Positions 28,468 to 35,529 of a stretch of 64,000 bases of DNA are shown here, piece after piece; position 1 is the stretch's first letter, and every line of letters starts with the position of its first letter. Location: positions 2,790,001-2,854,000 of the forward strand of contig NZ_CP064654.1 in NCBI RefSeq assembly GCF_015529805.1, given 5' to 3'. The notes below the pieces were generated by a model. It made no database searches. It was given only the letters and a program-made list of their open reading frames with translations, and was not told the origin of the DNA. The DNA comes from Qipengyuania soli (lineage in GTDB: Bacteria > Pseudomonadota > Alphaproteobacteria > Sphingomonadales > Sphingomonadaceae). The position numbers were made by a program, and so were the translations under genes.

Positions 28468-29379
28468 CTATCCCTGCAGGGCATCGACTTCCGCCGCGAG
28501 ACTGGCGAAGTCCTTGTGTCCCGTGACCGGCGCAACCCGCTCTGCCCACAGCGCGTCGATCTGTGCTGCAATCGCAGGCGGGACCTGCTTTGCATCGCTT
28601 CCCTCGGCCTTCACCTTGCTCGATTCAAGATCATGCAGGCCCAGCATTTCCGCCATGCCCTGCTTGATCATCGCGTCGTCGAACTTGTCCTTGTGTTCGT
28701 ACATGAACTCGCGCGTCGTCAGCGCATCGACCCGGTCGATCATCGCGTCGTCGGCGTCGATACCTAGGAAGCCGGCCATCTTCCGGATCATCGCCTCCTT
28801 GTTCTTCACCATCCAGCGGTAGGTGACGAGCAGCGTATCTGGCTCGTTGCGGCGCGCGTACCAGCTCAGCAAGTGCGTGTAGTAGTCGCAGCCGCCCGGC
28901 CCGCCCATCATCCAGAGCGGAAAGAATTCTTCCATCGGGATGGTACCCGGCTCGAACAGGTAGCCCGAGAAGAAGCGGTGGAACGAGTGGTAGGTTTCAT
29001 GCGGGTCGCGCAGCGTCACGATGTAACGCATGCCCGGCTCCAGGCGCTCGTATTCGCGGTGTGACTTGAAGCCTCGCGGTGACGCCTTCTGCGGCACATT
29101 CATGTCGAAATTGTTCTGTTGCGCAGTGTCTTCCCACGGCGTCATGCGGCTGATGTCGTCGAAATCCATGTCCGCCTCGCCGGTTGCAGCGAGCATTCGC
29201 AGCTGGTGGAACATCTGCTGGGTCATGGTGGTACCGCTCTTGGCCCAGGAGGTGATGAAGACATCCCCGTCATGCGGTTCATAGGTGCGATAGTCAGGCC
29301 TCTCGATCGCCTGCATCGCGCCGAGGTTCGTTCCCACTTCTTCGATCGAGCGCGCAAGACGCCCCAGTCCGACCGTCAT
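28468..29379 (-). CDS. PAPS-dependent sulfotransferase
   Basis: A 303-residue sulfotransferase domain protein. The 5'-phosphosulfate loop is SWAKSGTTMTQQMFHQL and the 3'-phosphate site is TLRDPHETYHSFHRF, both typical of cytosolic-type sulfotransferases. It would move sulfate from PAPS to an alcohol, amine or lipid; the acceptor is unknown. The ATG at 29377-29379 follows GGGGAGACAGG; an in-frame TTG at 29397 is less likely. Proteins of this type are common in marine sphingomonads. Confidence 0.88.
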   Translation of the reverse strand: MTVGLGRLARSIEEVGTNLGAMQAIERPDYRTYEPHDGDVFITSWAKSGTTMTQQMFHQLRMLAATGEADMDFDDISRMTPWEDTAQQNNFDMNVPQKASPRGFKSHREYERLEPGMRYIVTLRDPHETYHSFHRFFSGYLFEPGTIPMEEFFPLWMMGGPGGCDYYTHLLSWYARRNEPDTLLVTYRWMVKNKEAMIRKMAGFLGIDADDAMIDRVDALTTREFMYEHKDKFDDAMIKQGMAEMLGLHDLESSKVKAEGSDAKQVPPAIAAQIDALWAERVAPVTGHKDFASLAAEVDALQG

Positions 29380-29450
29380 CCCTGTCTCCCCCTGCAAGGC
29401 GCGTCCCCGCGGGAACTATGCCATCGCGACCGCGACGAGGGAAGGCAGAG

Positions 29451-29636
29451 CTACTTTTCGAGCGCCCAGGGATTGGCTGCATGCTTCTTGGCGGCGATTT
29501 CCGCCTGCTGCTTTGCCGTTTCTTTTGGGGAGGGCACGCTGCAATAGGCGAGCAGCAGCACGCTGGCGCCGAACCACAGCGCGCGCCATCGGCTGGCAAA
29601 GACGGTTCCGAGTCGTGGGCCGAACATGGCCGTCAT
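29451..29636 (-). CDS. Small membrane protein of unknown function
   Basis: A 61-residue protein with one hydrophobic segment (about 20-31, WFGASVLLLAYC) and a charged Lys/Ala-rich C-terminus (KQQAEIAAKKHAANPWALEK). The AYC could act as a degenerate lipobox. It is not recognised as a family, and lies upstream of the sulfotransferase gene on the same strand with 71 bases between them. Confidence 0.5.
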   Translation of the reverse strand: MTAMFGPRLGTVFASRWRALWFGASVLLLAYCSVPSPKETAKQQAEIAAKKHAANPWALEK

Positions 29637-29734
29637 CCTAACTCGCGAGAGTTAACGAGCGCCTCCCATTCGCCATTGCGGCGCGGATTGCGCAGGTCCA
29701 TGCTCGCGCACGGAGAAAAGAGGAGGAGAGGACG

Positions 29735-30580
29735 ATGCAGCATCTGGAAGGCAAGGTCGCATTCGTGACCGGCGCAGGCTCAGGTATCGGGCTAGGCATT
29801 GCTCAGGCTCTCGCCGCTGCGGGAGTCAAGGTCATGCTCTGCGATATCGAGCAGGCCGCGCTCGATCGCGCGGTGGAGGGACTTGCCGCGACCAACGCCG
29901 ACGTCGCCGGTGTTCGCGCCGACGTCAGCCTCAAGGAAGAGCTCCAGAAGGCTGCGGACGAGACCATCGCGCGCTTCGGCAAGGTCCATATCCTCGTCAA
30001 CAACGCTGGCGTCGGGGGCGGCGCAGAATACGGCAAGTGGACCGATGCCAGCTGGAACTGGACCATCGGGGTCAATTTGATGAGCGTCGTCTGGGGCATC
30101 GAGGTCTTCGGCCCGCTCATCGAGAGCCACGGCGAGGGCGGCCAGATAGTTTCCACGGCTTCGATTGCCGGGCTCATCGCCGCAACAGGTCCGTCCTACA
30201 ATGTCACCAAGTACGGCGTGGTCGCCCTGAGTGAAGGGCTGCGGGTCGACCTTGCCTCGCGCGGGATTGGTGTGTCGGTGCTGTGCCCGGGCTTCATCAG
30301 GACGCAGATCATGGATTCGCGTCGCAACGTTCCTACCCGTTTCGGCGAGCTCGAGCAGCAGAACGAGGGCGATGGCGCCGCCGAGTTCGTCCAGCTGGCG
30401 CGCGAGGCGATCGAGAACGGGATCGACCCGCGCTATGTCGGGGAACTGGTCCGCGAAGGGATCGAGGGCGACTGGCCCTACATCTTCACCGACCTCCAGT
30501 TCGAACCGCTCATCAACGAACGCTTCGCCAATATCACTGCAGGCTTCGACCGCATCCGTGACCGGGTGCCTCAGCGCTAG
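29735..30580 (+). CDS. Short-chain dehydrogenase/reductase
   Basis: A 281-residue SDR. Cofactor motif VTGAGSGIGLGIAQAL; NNAGVGGG; catalytic Ser in the STASIAG strand and YNVTK as the Tyr-Lys pair. It would reduce or oxidise an alcohol or ketone with NAD(P); the substrate is not predictable. A GAGGAGAGGACG ribosome site precedes the ATG. Convergent with the DUF1294 gene, whose stop overlaps by four bases. Confidence 0.9.
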   Translation: MQHLEGKVAFVTGAGSGIGLGIAQALAAAGVKVMLCDIEQAALDRAVEGLAATNADVAGVRADVSLKEELQKAADETIARFGKVHILVNNAGVGGGAEYGKWTDASWNWTIGVNLMSVVWGIEVFGPLIESHGEGGQIVSTASIAGLIAATGPSYNVTKYGVVALSEGLRVDLASRGIGVSVLCPGFIRTQIMDSRRNVPTRFGELEQQNEGDGAAEFVQLAREAIENGIDPRYVGELVREGIEGDWPYIFTDLQFEPLINERFANITAGFDRIRDRVPQR

Positions 30581-30915
30581 CTGCGCTCGAACACCTTCGT
30601 CAGGGCATTCGGCAGCAATTCGTCGCGCATCGGGCTGTCGCTGAGCAGGCTGATGTAGAGGATGTAGAGCATGGCAAGCAGGTAGAGCAGCATGACGAGC
30701 CGCAGCGCCTCGTTGAAACTCTTCTTGCGCGTCTTGTGGCGGAACAGCGAACGGCCCGCCAGCGCGCCGGGCAGACCGCCGAAAAGCGCCAGCGTCAGCA
30801 GCGTGCTTTCGCGGATGCGCCATTCGCCGGCTTCGGACCGGGCCTTGTCGATGCCGAACATGGCGAAGGCCGCGAAGTTCATCGCGATCAGGAAGTAGGC
30901 GAAATATTCGGTCAT
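30577..30915 (-). CDS. DUF1294 membrane protein
   Basis: A 112-residue protein with three hydrophobic segments. The conserved DUF1294 core is FAMFGIDKARSEAGEWRI, then LTLALFGGLPGALAGRSLFRHKTRKKSF. Family members often carry an extra cold-shock domain; this one is the membrane part only. No function is known. The gene overlaps the SDR stop by four bases. Confidence 0.85.
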   Translation of the reverse strand: MTEYFAYFLIAMNFAAFAMFGIDKARSEAGEWRIRESTLLTLALFGGLPGALAGRSLFRHKTRKKSFNEALRLVMLLYLLAMLYILYISLLSDSPMRDELLPNALTKVFERS

Positions 30916-30991
30916 CGGGGCATGCGACTCATCGGCTCTGCCATCGGTCTAGCGCGCAAGGCTTAACGGATCGCGCTACGGAACATCGACA

Positions 30992-31360
30992 ATGGCCCGC
31001 AGACGATTCGTATCGCGAAGGAAACCGCAACCGGCCCGCTTTGACGCGCGCTGGCAGAAGGCGCGGGCGCGGCGCTCGCAGTGGCGGCGCATCCGACTGA
31101 CCGGCTTCGATGCGCCCGAGATGGACGGCGCCTGCGCTGCCGAGCGGACCAGGGCGCAGGAGGCCAAGCGCGCGCTTCACGCCTGGCTCGCCGGGGGGCC
31201 GTTCGAATGGAACGGCGGCGCCGATCCCCCGCGCGACAAATACGGCCGCGAGTTGCGCGCGGCGCGGCGGGGCAAGGACGAGCTTGCCGACCACATGATC
31301 GGCCTCGGCCTCGCCGAAGGCGGCGGCTGGACGACGCAGCGGATCGACTGGTGCGCATGA
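30992..31360 (+). CDS. Thermonuclease (SNase)-like protein, N-terminally reduced
   Basis: A 122-residue protein with the SNase core: RIRLTGFDAPEM (matching Arg35, Asp40 and Glu43 of staphylococcal nuclease), CAAERTRAQEAKRAL and DKYGREL (Arg87). The N-terminal DGDT motif carrying the first calcium Asp is missing, replaced by a basic stretch. There is no signal peptide, unlike most secreted relatives. It may therefore be a weak or inactive nuclease, or one with another metal ligand. A 12-bp terminator-like hairpin follows the stop. Confidence 0.7.
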   Translation: MARRRFVSRRKPQPARFDARWQKARARRSQWRRIRLTGFDAPEMDGACAAERTRAQEAKRALHAWLAGGPFEWNGGADPPRDKYGRELRAARRGKDELADHMIGLGLAEGGGWTTQRIDWCA

Positions 31361-31365
31361 AGCGA

Positions 31366-31393
31366 TGCGAGGGGCGGTCTCCCGCCCCTCGCA
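31366..31393. terminator. 12-bp GC-rich hairpin between convergent genes
   Basis: TGCGAGGGGCGG at 31366-31377 pairs perfectly with CCGCCCCTCGCA at 31382-31393 around a TCTC loop. It lies between the SNase-like stop (31360) and the YjhX-type stop (31404). There is no U-tract on either strand, so it may work as a bidirectional rho-independent-like barrier or RNA-stability element. Confidence 0.55.
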
Positions 31394-31403
31394 CCAGTGT
31401 CCC

Positions 31404-31682
31404 CTAGCGGTTGTCCAGCTGCGCCCGCACGGCGAGGAGGCCGGCGCGGGTGACGCGGTAGGGGCCGCCGCCGTGGCTGGCGATGAAGCCGCGCTTCTTC
31501 AGCCGCGCGAAGGTCGCCATCTTGCAGTCGACCAGCACGTAGCCGTCGCGATTGTAGCATTCGACCGCGCTGATCGGCGGGCGGCCCTTGTTGCCGGAAA
31601 CCTCGCCGTCACGACGCACGAGGATCTGCCCGCCTTGGGCGAGCGCGTGGAGCGTGCGCTGCTCCGCTTTCGAAATATTCAT
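31404..31682 (-). CDS. YjhX-type protein (UPF0386, putative toxin family)
   Basis: A 92-residue protein closely following the YjhX/UPF0386 family, starting [20 protein letters not shown] and continuing [30 protein letters not shown], then [18 protein letters not shown]. The start ATG at 31680-31682 is chosen because the family begins there; an in-frame extension to 31793 is unrelated low-complexity sequence. Some family members are proposed toxins, but no antitoxin-like gene is adjacent. Confidence 0.88.
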   Translation of the reverse strand: MNISKAEQRTLHALAQGGQILVRRDGEVSGNKGRPPISAVECYNRDGYVLVDCKMATFARLKKRGFIASHGGGPYRVTRAGLLAVRAQLDNR

Positions 31683-31817
31683 GGGATGCTTGTCCGCTGT
31701 CCTTGGACGCGCGCGACGCGAAGGAACGCGCGCGGGGTCGGCGGCCGCCCGGTCTGACGGGGCACCGCCGGCGAAGGCCATGCGCTCACCCACCCATCAG
31801 GGGGCAGGGCACGGCGA

Positions 31818-31841
31818 TCAGCGGAAGGCAAGCTCTGTCAT
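31818..31841 (-). promoter_or_regulatory. Possible leader peptide MTELAFR
   Basis: On the minus strand an AGGAGT site (31845-31850) sits just before an ATG that opens a seven-codon frame, MTELAFR, ending in TGA. It lies about 135 bases before the YjhX-type start, with a GC-rich segment able to fold between. This could be a translated leader (attenuation) or a chance reading frame with a good ribosome site. Confidence 0.35.
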
Positions 31842-31903
31842 AGTACTCCTGCGGCGGAGAATAACGCCGGTGGGGCGGCGCGGTCAATCGCGAGCGTGGA
31901 GAC

Positions 31904-32158
31904 CTAGGCCTCCGCACGTGCCTTGGTGATGATGGCGGTGATTTCGTCGAGCAGGGCGAGGCGCTGCTTCTTGAGTGTCTCGAAGCGTTCGTCGCTTGCC
32001 GCCTCGGTTTCGGCCTCGATGCGGTGCACCTGGCGGTTCACCTCGTGATATTCGTCGGCGAGCCGCGCGAAATGCGCATCCTCGGTCTTCAGCCGCGTGA
32101 CCAACTCGCGATCGCGGGCGAAGATCTGGGTCAGTTCGTTGGGTGTGTGCTGCGACAT
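31904..32158 (-). CDS. YdcH-like DUF465 small protein
   Basis: An 84-residue mostly helical protein, probably coiled-coil (LVTRLKTEDAHFARLADEYHEVNRQVHRIEAE), matching the DUF465/YdcH pattern. The start is the ATG at 32156-32158 (MSQHTP); an in-frame ATG at 32170 adds four residues. The function of the family is not settled. It lies at the left edge of the low-GC restriction-modification cassette. Confidence 0.82.
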   Translation of the reverse strand: MSQHTPNELTQIFARDRELVTRLKTEDAHFARLADEYHEVNRQVHRIEAETEAASDERFETLKKQRLALLDEITAIITKARAEA

Positions 32159-32282
32159 CTGGGCGTGCATCCTTGTCCTGGAGTGATTTTGCAGGACCGA
32201 TGCTAGCGAGCTGGCGCGGCGCGTCGTTGAGGTGGATCAATTTGGGATAGTAGTGTTGAGACTTGCGCTTTACTCTAGCAGC

Positions 32283-32288
32283 TATAAC
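32283..32288 (+). promoter_or_regulatory. TATAAC -10-like element close to the endonuclease start
   Basis: TATAAC at 32283-32288 ends eight bases before the endonuclease ATG (32297). A transcript starting at the usual distance would begin at or next to the ATG, giving a leaderless mRNA. No good -35 box at 16-18 bases was found (TTGAGA at 32256 is 21 bases away), and no ribosome site lies before the ATG. Confidence 0.3.
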
Positions 32289-32296
32289 AAAGCTTT

Positions 32297-32890
32297 ATGT
32301 CTACCCTGCATCTCGTACCCGATGACATCCGGTCAAAGTATGTCGTTCATGAGTGGCGCAACGCTACAGGCGTTCTCACCACTGCGTGCGGGGACGAGTG
32401 GTCGGACATTCTCACAGTTCTGCGCGCGTTTGAGCTTACTCGAAGCGACATCCTAACTGCTGGCGGACGAAAATCGCCGATTGCCGAGAAGATTGATGGG
32501 CGCTTCTACGACCTCGGTTGGGAAGAGAAGAATTTCGATACAAAGATCGAGGTTGATGGTCGCGAATACGAAAGCCCCACGCACAGTGTTGACTGCTTTA
32601 AGGGCCGCGTTGGGGTGGAAGTTGAATGGAACAACAAAGATCCGTTTTACGATCGGGATCTCAACAATTTTAGGTTGTTATTCGATCTAAGGGTTATCGA
32701 TGTAGGGGTCATAATCACCCGAGCAAGCGAACTACAAGCTATCTTCAAAGAATTGGGCAAGGGCTCCAGTTACGGATCATCAACCACACACCACAGCAAG
32801 CTCATTCCGCGCTTGGAAGGTGGCGGAGGCGGTGGATGCCCAATCCTGACATTCGCGATCTCGCCAGAGCTGTACGTCGATGACAGCTAG
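32297..32890 (+). CDS. BglII/BstYI-like type II restriction endonuclease
   Basis: A 197-residue protein resembling the BglII family. The catalytic triad spacing matches: Asp99, Glu108 and Glu110 (in DCFKGRVGVEVEW), the same +9 and +11 spacing as Asp84/Glu93/Gln95 of BglII, with Glu replacing the Gln. The following WNNKDPFYDRDLNNFR and DVGVIITRASEL also fit. It would cut double-stranded DNA at a palindrome unless methylated. Base composition is clearly lower in GC than flanking genes. It is convergent with the MT-A70 methyltransferase, with no base between the stops. Specificity cannot be read from the sequence. Confidence 0.85.
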   Translation: MSTLHLVPDDIRSKYVVHEWRNATGVLTTACGDEWSDILTVLRAFELTRSDILTAGGRKSPIAEKIDGRFYDLGWEEKNFDTKIEVDGREYESPTHSVDCFKGRVGVEVEWNNKDPFYDRDLNNFRLLFDLRVIDVGVIITRASELQAIFKELGKGSSYGSSTTHHSKLIPRLEGGGGGGCPILTFAISPELYVDDS

Positions 32891-33547
32891 CTACTCGGCT
32901 GGAATGGAATTGCTGGAACTGTTGTAGTTGTAGGTTTCCCAATCTGGCTTGTAGGACTCATCAGCCTGATTGCCCCAAACCGTCCAGCCCTTACGCTTTC
33001 CGCGACTAAACAGCTCAATTCGCGGCCCCCAACTACAACCCTCAATAATAGGGTACTGCTCATCAGGCTTGCGCGAATGCTCGCGCTTGCGGCTCCGGAT
33101 CACATTTACTTGGCTTCGACCGGGCTGAAGGGTCCGAACATTCTTGCCACGAACTCCGAAAAGAAGGATCTCCGTCACGTTGCGGAAATAAAATCCGACA
33201 CCGCGCCCATCTGGACCTCCGTCCTTCCGAACCTTCTCCCAGATGATGTTTGATACGTAGCGGAAGCCCCAAGCCTCCATCACTTGCAAACCTTCCGGAA
33301 GTAACGCGTTAGGCACCCATAGATAGAGATGCGCGCGGTCCGCCGAGATATCTTGAACTGGTAAAGCACAAATATCGGCTAACTCCATCGTTCCATAACG
33401 ATTTAGCCGTTTGTGCTCGGGCGCAACCTTTCCGGTCCTATTCTGGAACTGCCAAGGCGGGTCCGCCAGTATCGTAGCAAACTCTCGGCCATCGGCGGCT
33501 CGCAGCAGGTCGGCTCCGGGACTTTTGCTACCTTCCGGGTCCAGCAT
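32891..33547 (-). CDS. MT-A70 family adenine-N6 DNA methyltransferase
   Basis: A 218-residue methyltransferase. The DPPW catalytic motif is at residues 29-32 (ILADPPWQFQ); LYLWVPNALLPEGLQVMEAWGFRY and the C-terminal IELFSRGKRKGWTVWGNQ are characteristic of the MT-A70 group. It is probably the protective methylase of the adjacent endonuclease, making N6-methyladenine. An AGGAGG ribosome site is followed by the ATG at 33545-33547. Lower GC than its surroundings, so probably acquired with the endonuclease. The C-terminus is Asn/Ser-rich. Confidence 0.88.
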   Translation of the reverse strand: MLDPEGSKSPGADLLRAADGREFATILADPPWQFQNRTGKVAPEHKRLNRYGTMELADICALPVQDISADRAHLYLWVPNALLPEGLQVMEAWGFRYVSNIIWEKVRKDGGPDGRGVGFYFRNVTEILLFGVRGKNVRTLQPGRSQVNVIRSRKREHSRKPDEQYPIIEGCSWGPRIELFSRGKRKGWTVWGNQADESYKPDWETYNYNSSSNSIPAE

Positions 33548-33628
33548 CTACGCCTCCTGTTGCGGAACAAAAGGAGATCTGAATCACCACAGTCCCTAAG
33601 TCAACCCAATAGGTCCGATCCCGACGGA

Positions 33629-34690
33629 TCACTCCGCCGCCTGCGCTCCGGCTTCGTCCCCGAACAGGCCCGGCCCCTCGTCGCCCGCGCCGTCTTCCTC
33701 GTTCGCAGCCTTGGCCTTGTTGCGCTTGTCGAAGCTGGCCCAGACGTCGTTCCAGTTGCCGCGGGTCGCGCCCTTCGAATATTCGGTCGCTCGGGTTTCG
33801 AAGAAGTTGGCGTGCTCCACGCCGTTCAGCAGCGGGGCGAGCCAGGGCAGCGGGTGATCGTCGACCATGTAGATCGGCGAGAGGCCCAGCTGGCCCAGGC
33901 GCCAGTCGGCGATGTAGCGGATGTACTTCTTGATTTCCTTCGCGGTCATGCCGCTGACCGGGCCCATTTCGAAGGCGAGGTCGATGAAGTTGTCTTCCAG
34001 CCGCACCGACTTCTGGCAGATGTCGATGATGTCTTCCTTGACCGCCTTGGTGTAGCAGTCGCGCTCGCGCACGAATTCGTGGAACAGGCGCACGATGCCT
34101 TCGCAGTGGAGGCTCTCGTCGCGAACCGACCAGCTGACGATCTGGCCCATGCCCTTCATCTTGTTGAAGCGCGGGAAGTTCATCAGCATGGCGAAGCTGG
34201 CGAACAGCTGCATGCCTTCGGTGAAGCCGCCGAAAGCCGCCAGCGTGCGGGCGATATCCTCGTCCGTGTCGACGCCGAAGACCTGCAGGTAATCGTGCTT
34301 GTCCTTCATTTCCTCGTATTCGAGGAAGGCCGAATATTCGCTTTCCGGCATGCCGATCGTGTCGAGGAGGTGCGAATAGGCCGCAATGTGCACCGTCTCC
34401 ATGTTGGAGAAGGCGGTGAGCATCATCTTCACCTCGGTCGGCTTGAACACGCGGCCGTACTTGTCGTGGTAGCAATCCTGCACCTCGACGTCGGCCTGGG
34501 TGAAGAAGCGGAAGATCTGGGTGAGCAGGTTACGCTCGTGCTCGGTGATCTTCTGCGCCCAGTCGCGGCAGTCTTCGCCCAGCGGAACTTCTTCCGGCAT
34601 CCAGTGGATCTGCTGCTGGCGCTTCCAGAACTCGTAGGCCCAGGGGTATTCGAAGGGCTTGTAGGTCTTGCGGGCTTCCAGCAACGACAT
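33629..34690 (-). CDS. nrdB: Ribonucleotide reductase class Ia small (radical) subunit
   Basis: A 353-residue R2 protein that holds the di-iron/tyrosyl radical for dNTP synthesis. Iron ligands are visible: Asp67, Glu98 and His101 (in NMETVHIAAY), and the radical Tyr105 is present at the spacing of E. coli Tyr122, so this is the tyrosyl-radical class Ia form rather than the Mn/Fe class Ic. The later ligands lie in EHPLRDESLHCEG-type helices. The C-terminus is Asp/Glu/Ala-rich and contacts NrdA. The gene lies right after the restriction-modification cassette and is about 2.5 kb from nrdA. Confidence 0.95.
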   Translation of the reverse strand: MSLLEARKTYKPFEYPWAYEFWKRQQQIHWMPEEVPLGEDCRDWAQKITEHERNLLTQIFRFFTQADVEVQDCYHDKYGRVFKPTEVKMMLTAFSNMETVHIAAYSHLLDTIGMPESEYSAFLEYEEMKDKHDYLQVFGVDTDEDIARTLAAFGGFTEGMQLFASFAMLMNFPRFNKMKGMGQIVSWSVRDESLHCEGIVRLFHEFVRERDCYTKAVKEDIIDICQKSVRLEDNFIDLAFEMGPVSGMTAKEIKKYIRYIADWRLGQLGLSPIYMVDDHPLPWLAPLLNGVEHANFFETRATEYSKGATRGNWNDVWASFDKRNKAKAANEEDGAGDEGPGLFGDEAGAQAAE

Positions 34691-34926
34691 CTTGTATCTC
34701 CACGTATTCGGCCGAACGACTCATATAGGGAATCACGGGCCGGATTCGAAGGCAAGAGGTTATGATTCGGCGGGGATAAGCCGGGATAATTTCACGCCTT
34801 TGCGACGAGCCGTCGGAACACCGCAGGAGGGCCTGCGTTCACTTCCACGGAACAAGTTTCCGGGGAACAGCGGGCCTGGTCCGGTTTCCCCTTTTGCGGG
34901 CTCTGCCTGCGAACCCCGGCGCCCCG

Positions 34927-34942
34927 CCCCTCGCAAGAGGGG
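34927..34942. repeat. GCAA-tetraloop hairpin upstream of nrdB
   Basis: CCCCTC at 34927-34932 pairs with GAGGGG at 34937-34942 around GCAA. It is followed by GGTGGGG, so the stem may extend partly. It lies between the PepSY-like stop (34979) and the nrdB start (34690), and is a possible transcription barrier, though no U-run follows. The remaining spacer (34691-34978) shows no open frame. Confidence 0.35.
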
Positions 34943-34978
34943 TGGGGTGTCAATCTTTCGGGCAGTCGCGGAAGCGAA

Positions 34979-35368
34979 CTATTTCCAGAACCAGCGGTGC
35001 TGCGCACCGCGGCGGGCGCGCTCGCGCCACATGCGGATGTAGAGCCACAGGCCCGAGAAGGCGAAGAACAGCAGCGCGAAGCCCGACAGGATCGAGATTG
35101 CCGTGCCGGCGGGGCCGAATTCCTCGCCCGAATGGAGATGGTGGAAGAAGCCGACCCAGGCGCGCGGACCGGTCTCGGGCCGCGGCGGCGAGCAGCGCCA
35201 GCCTTCGGGGCAGGTGAAGCCGGCGGGCGGTTGCTGCGCGGCGAGCTCGGCCGCGCTCGGCTCGGCCACCGGCCACAGCGATGCGCCGTGACTCAGCAGG
35301 CCGGTAGCGGCGATAAAGAGCAGGAAGACGGCGAAGAAAACAGAAAGCCAGCGATGCCACTTGCGCAT
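34979..35368 (-). CDS. PepSY-associated small membrane protein
   Basis: A 129-residue protein starting MRKWHRWLSVFFAVFLLF after an AAGGA ribosome site. It has one N-terminal membrane segment (about 7-25, with the conserved GLLSH end) and a second near the C-terminus (ISILSGFALLFFAFSGLWLYIRM). A HHLHSGEEFG motif precedes the second segment. This is the first-and-last segment plan of PepSY-TM proteins without the central parts. The function may be redox or metal related; uncertain. Confidence 0.68.
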   Translation of the reverse strand: MRKWHRWLSVFFAVFLLFIAATGLLSHGASLWPVAEPSAAELAAQQPPAGFTCPEGWRCSPPRPETGPRAWVGFFHHLHSGEEFGPAGTAISILSGFALLFFAFSGLWLYIRMWRERARRGAQHRWFWK

Positions 35369-35529
35369 CCGAAAGTCCTTTTTGCGAGTGATTTGCAATT
35401 GCAGATACAGTGCGGCCCAAGGGATGCAAGCGGCATATTGTCGCGATGTGTCGCGGAGCCAGAACCGCGATCGGGTTCATTATGGTCCGAATTGCTTGCC
35501 AGACTGCGGGAAGGGACTATTCTCCGCCC

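Noticed and set aside
33575..33580. AGATCT (the BglII site) in the methylase leader, as a possible self-regulation site
   Set aside because: The same hexamer occurs elsewhere in ordinary genes (for example near 13338, 24254, 34515 and 46815), so its presence here is not distinctive, and the specificity of the system is unknown.
31904..33628. Attachment site or integrase for the low-GC cassette
   Set aside because: No tRNA, integrase or flanking direct repeat was found; a short inverted similarity near 32240 and 33608 is imperfect.
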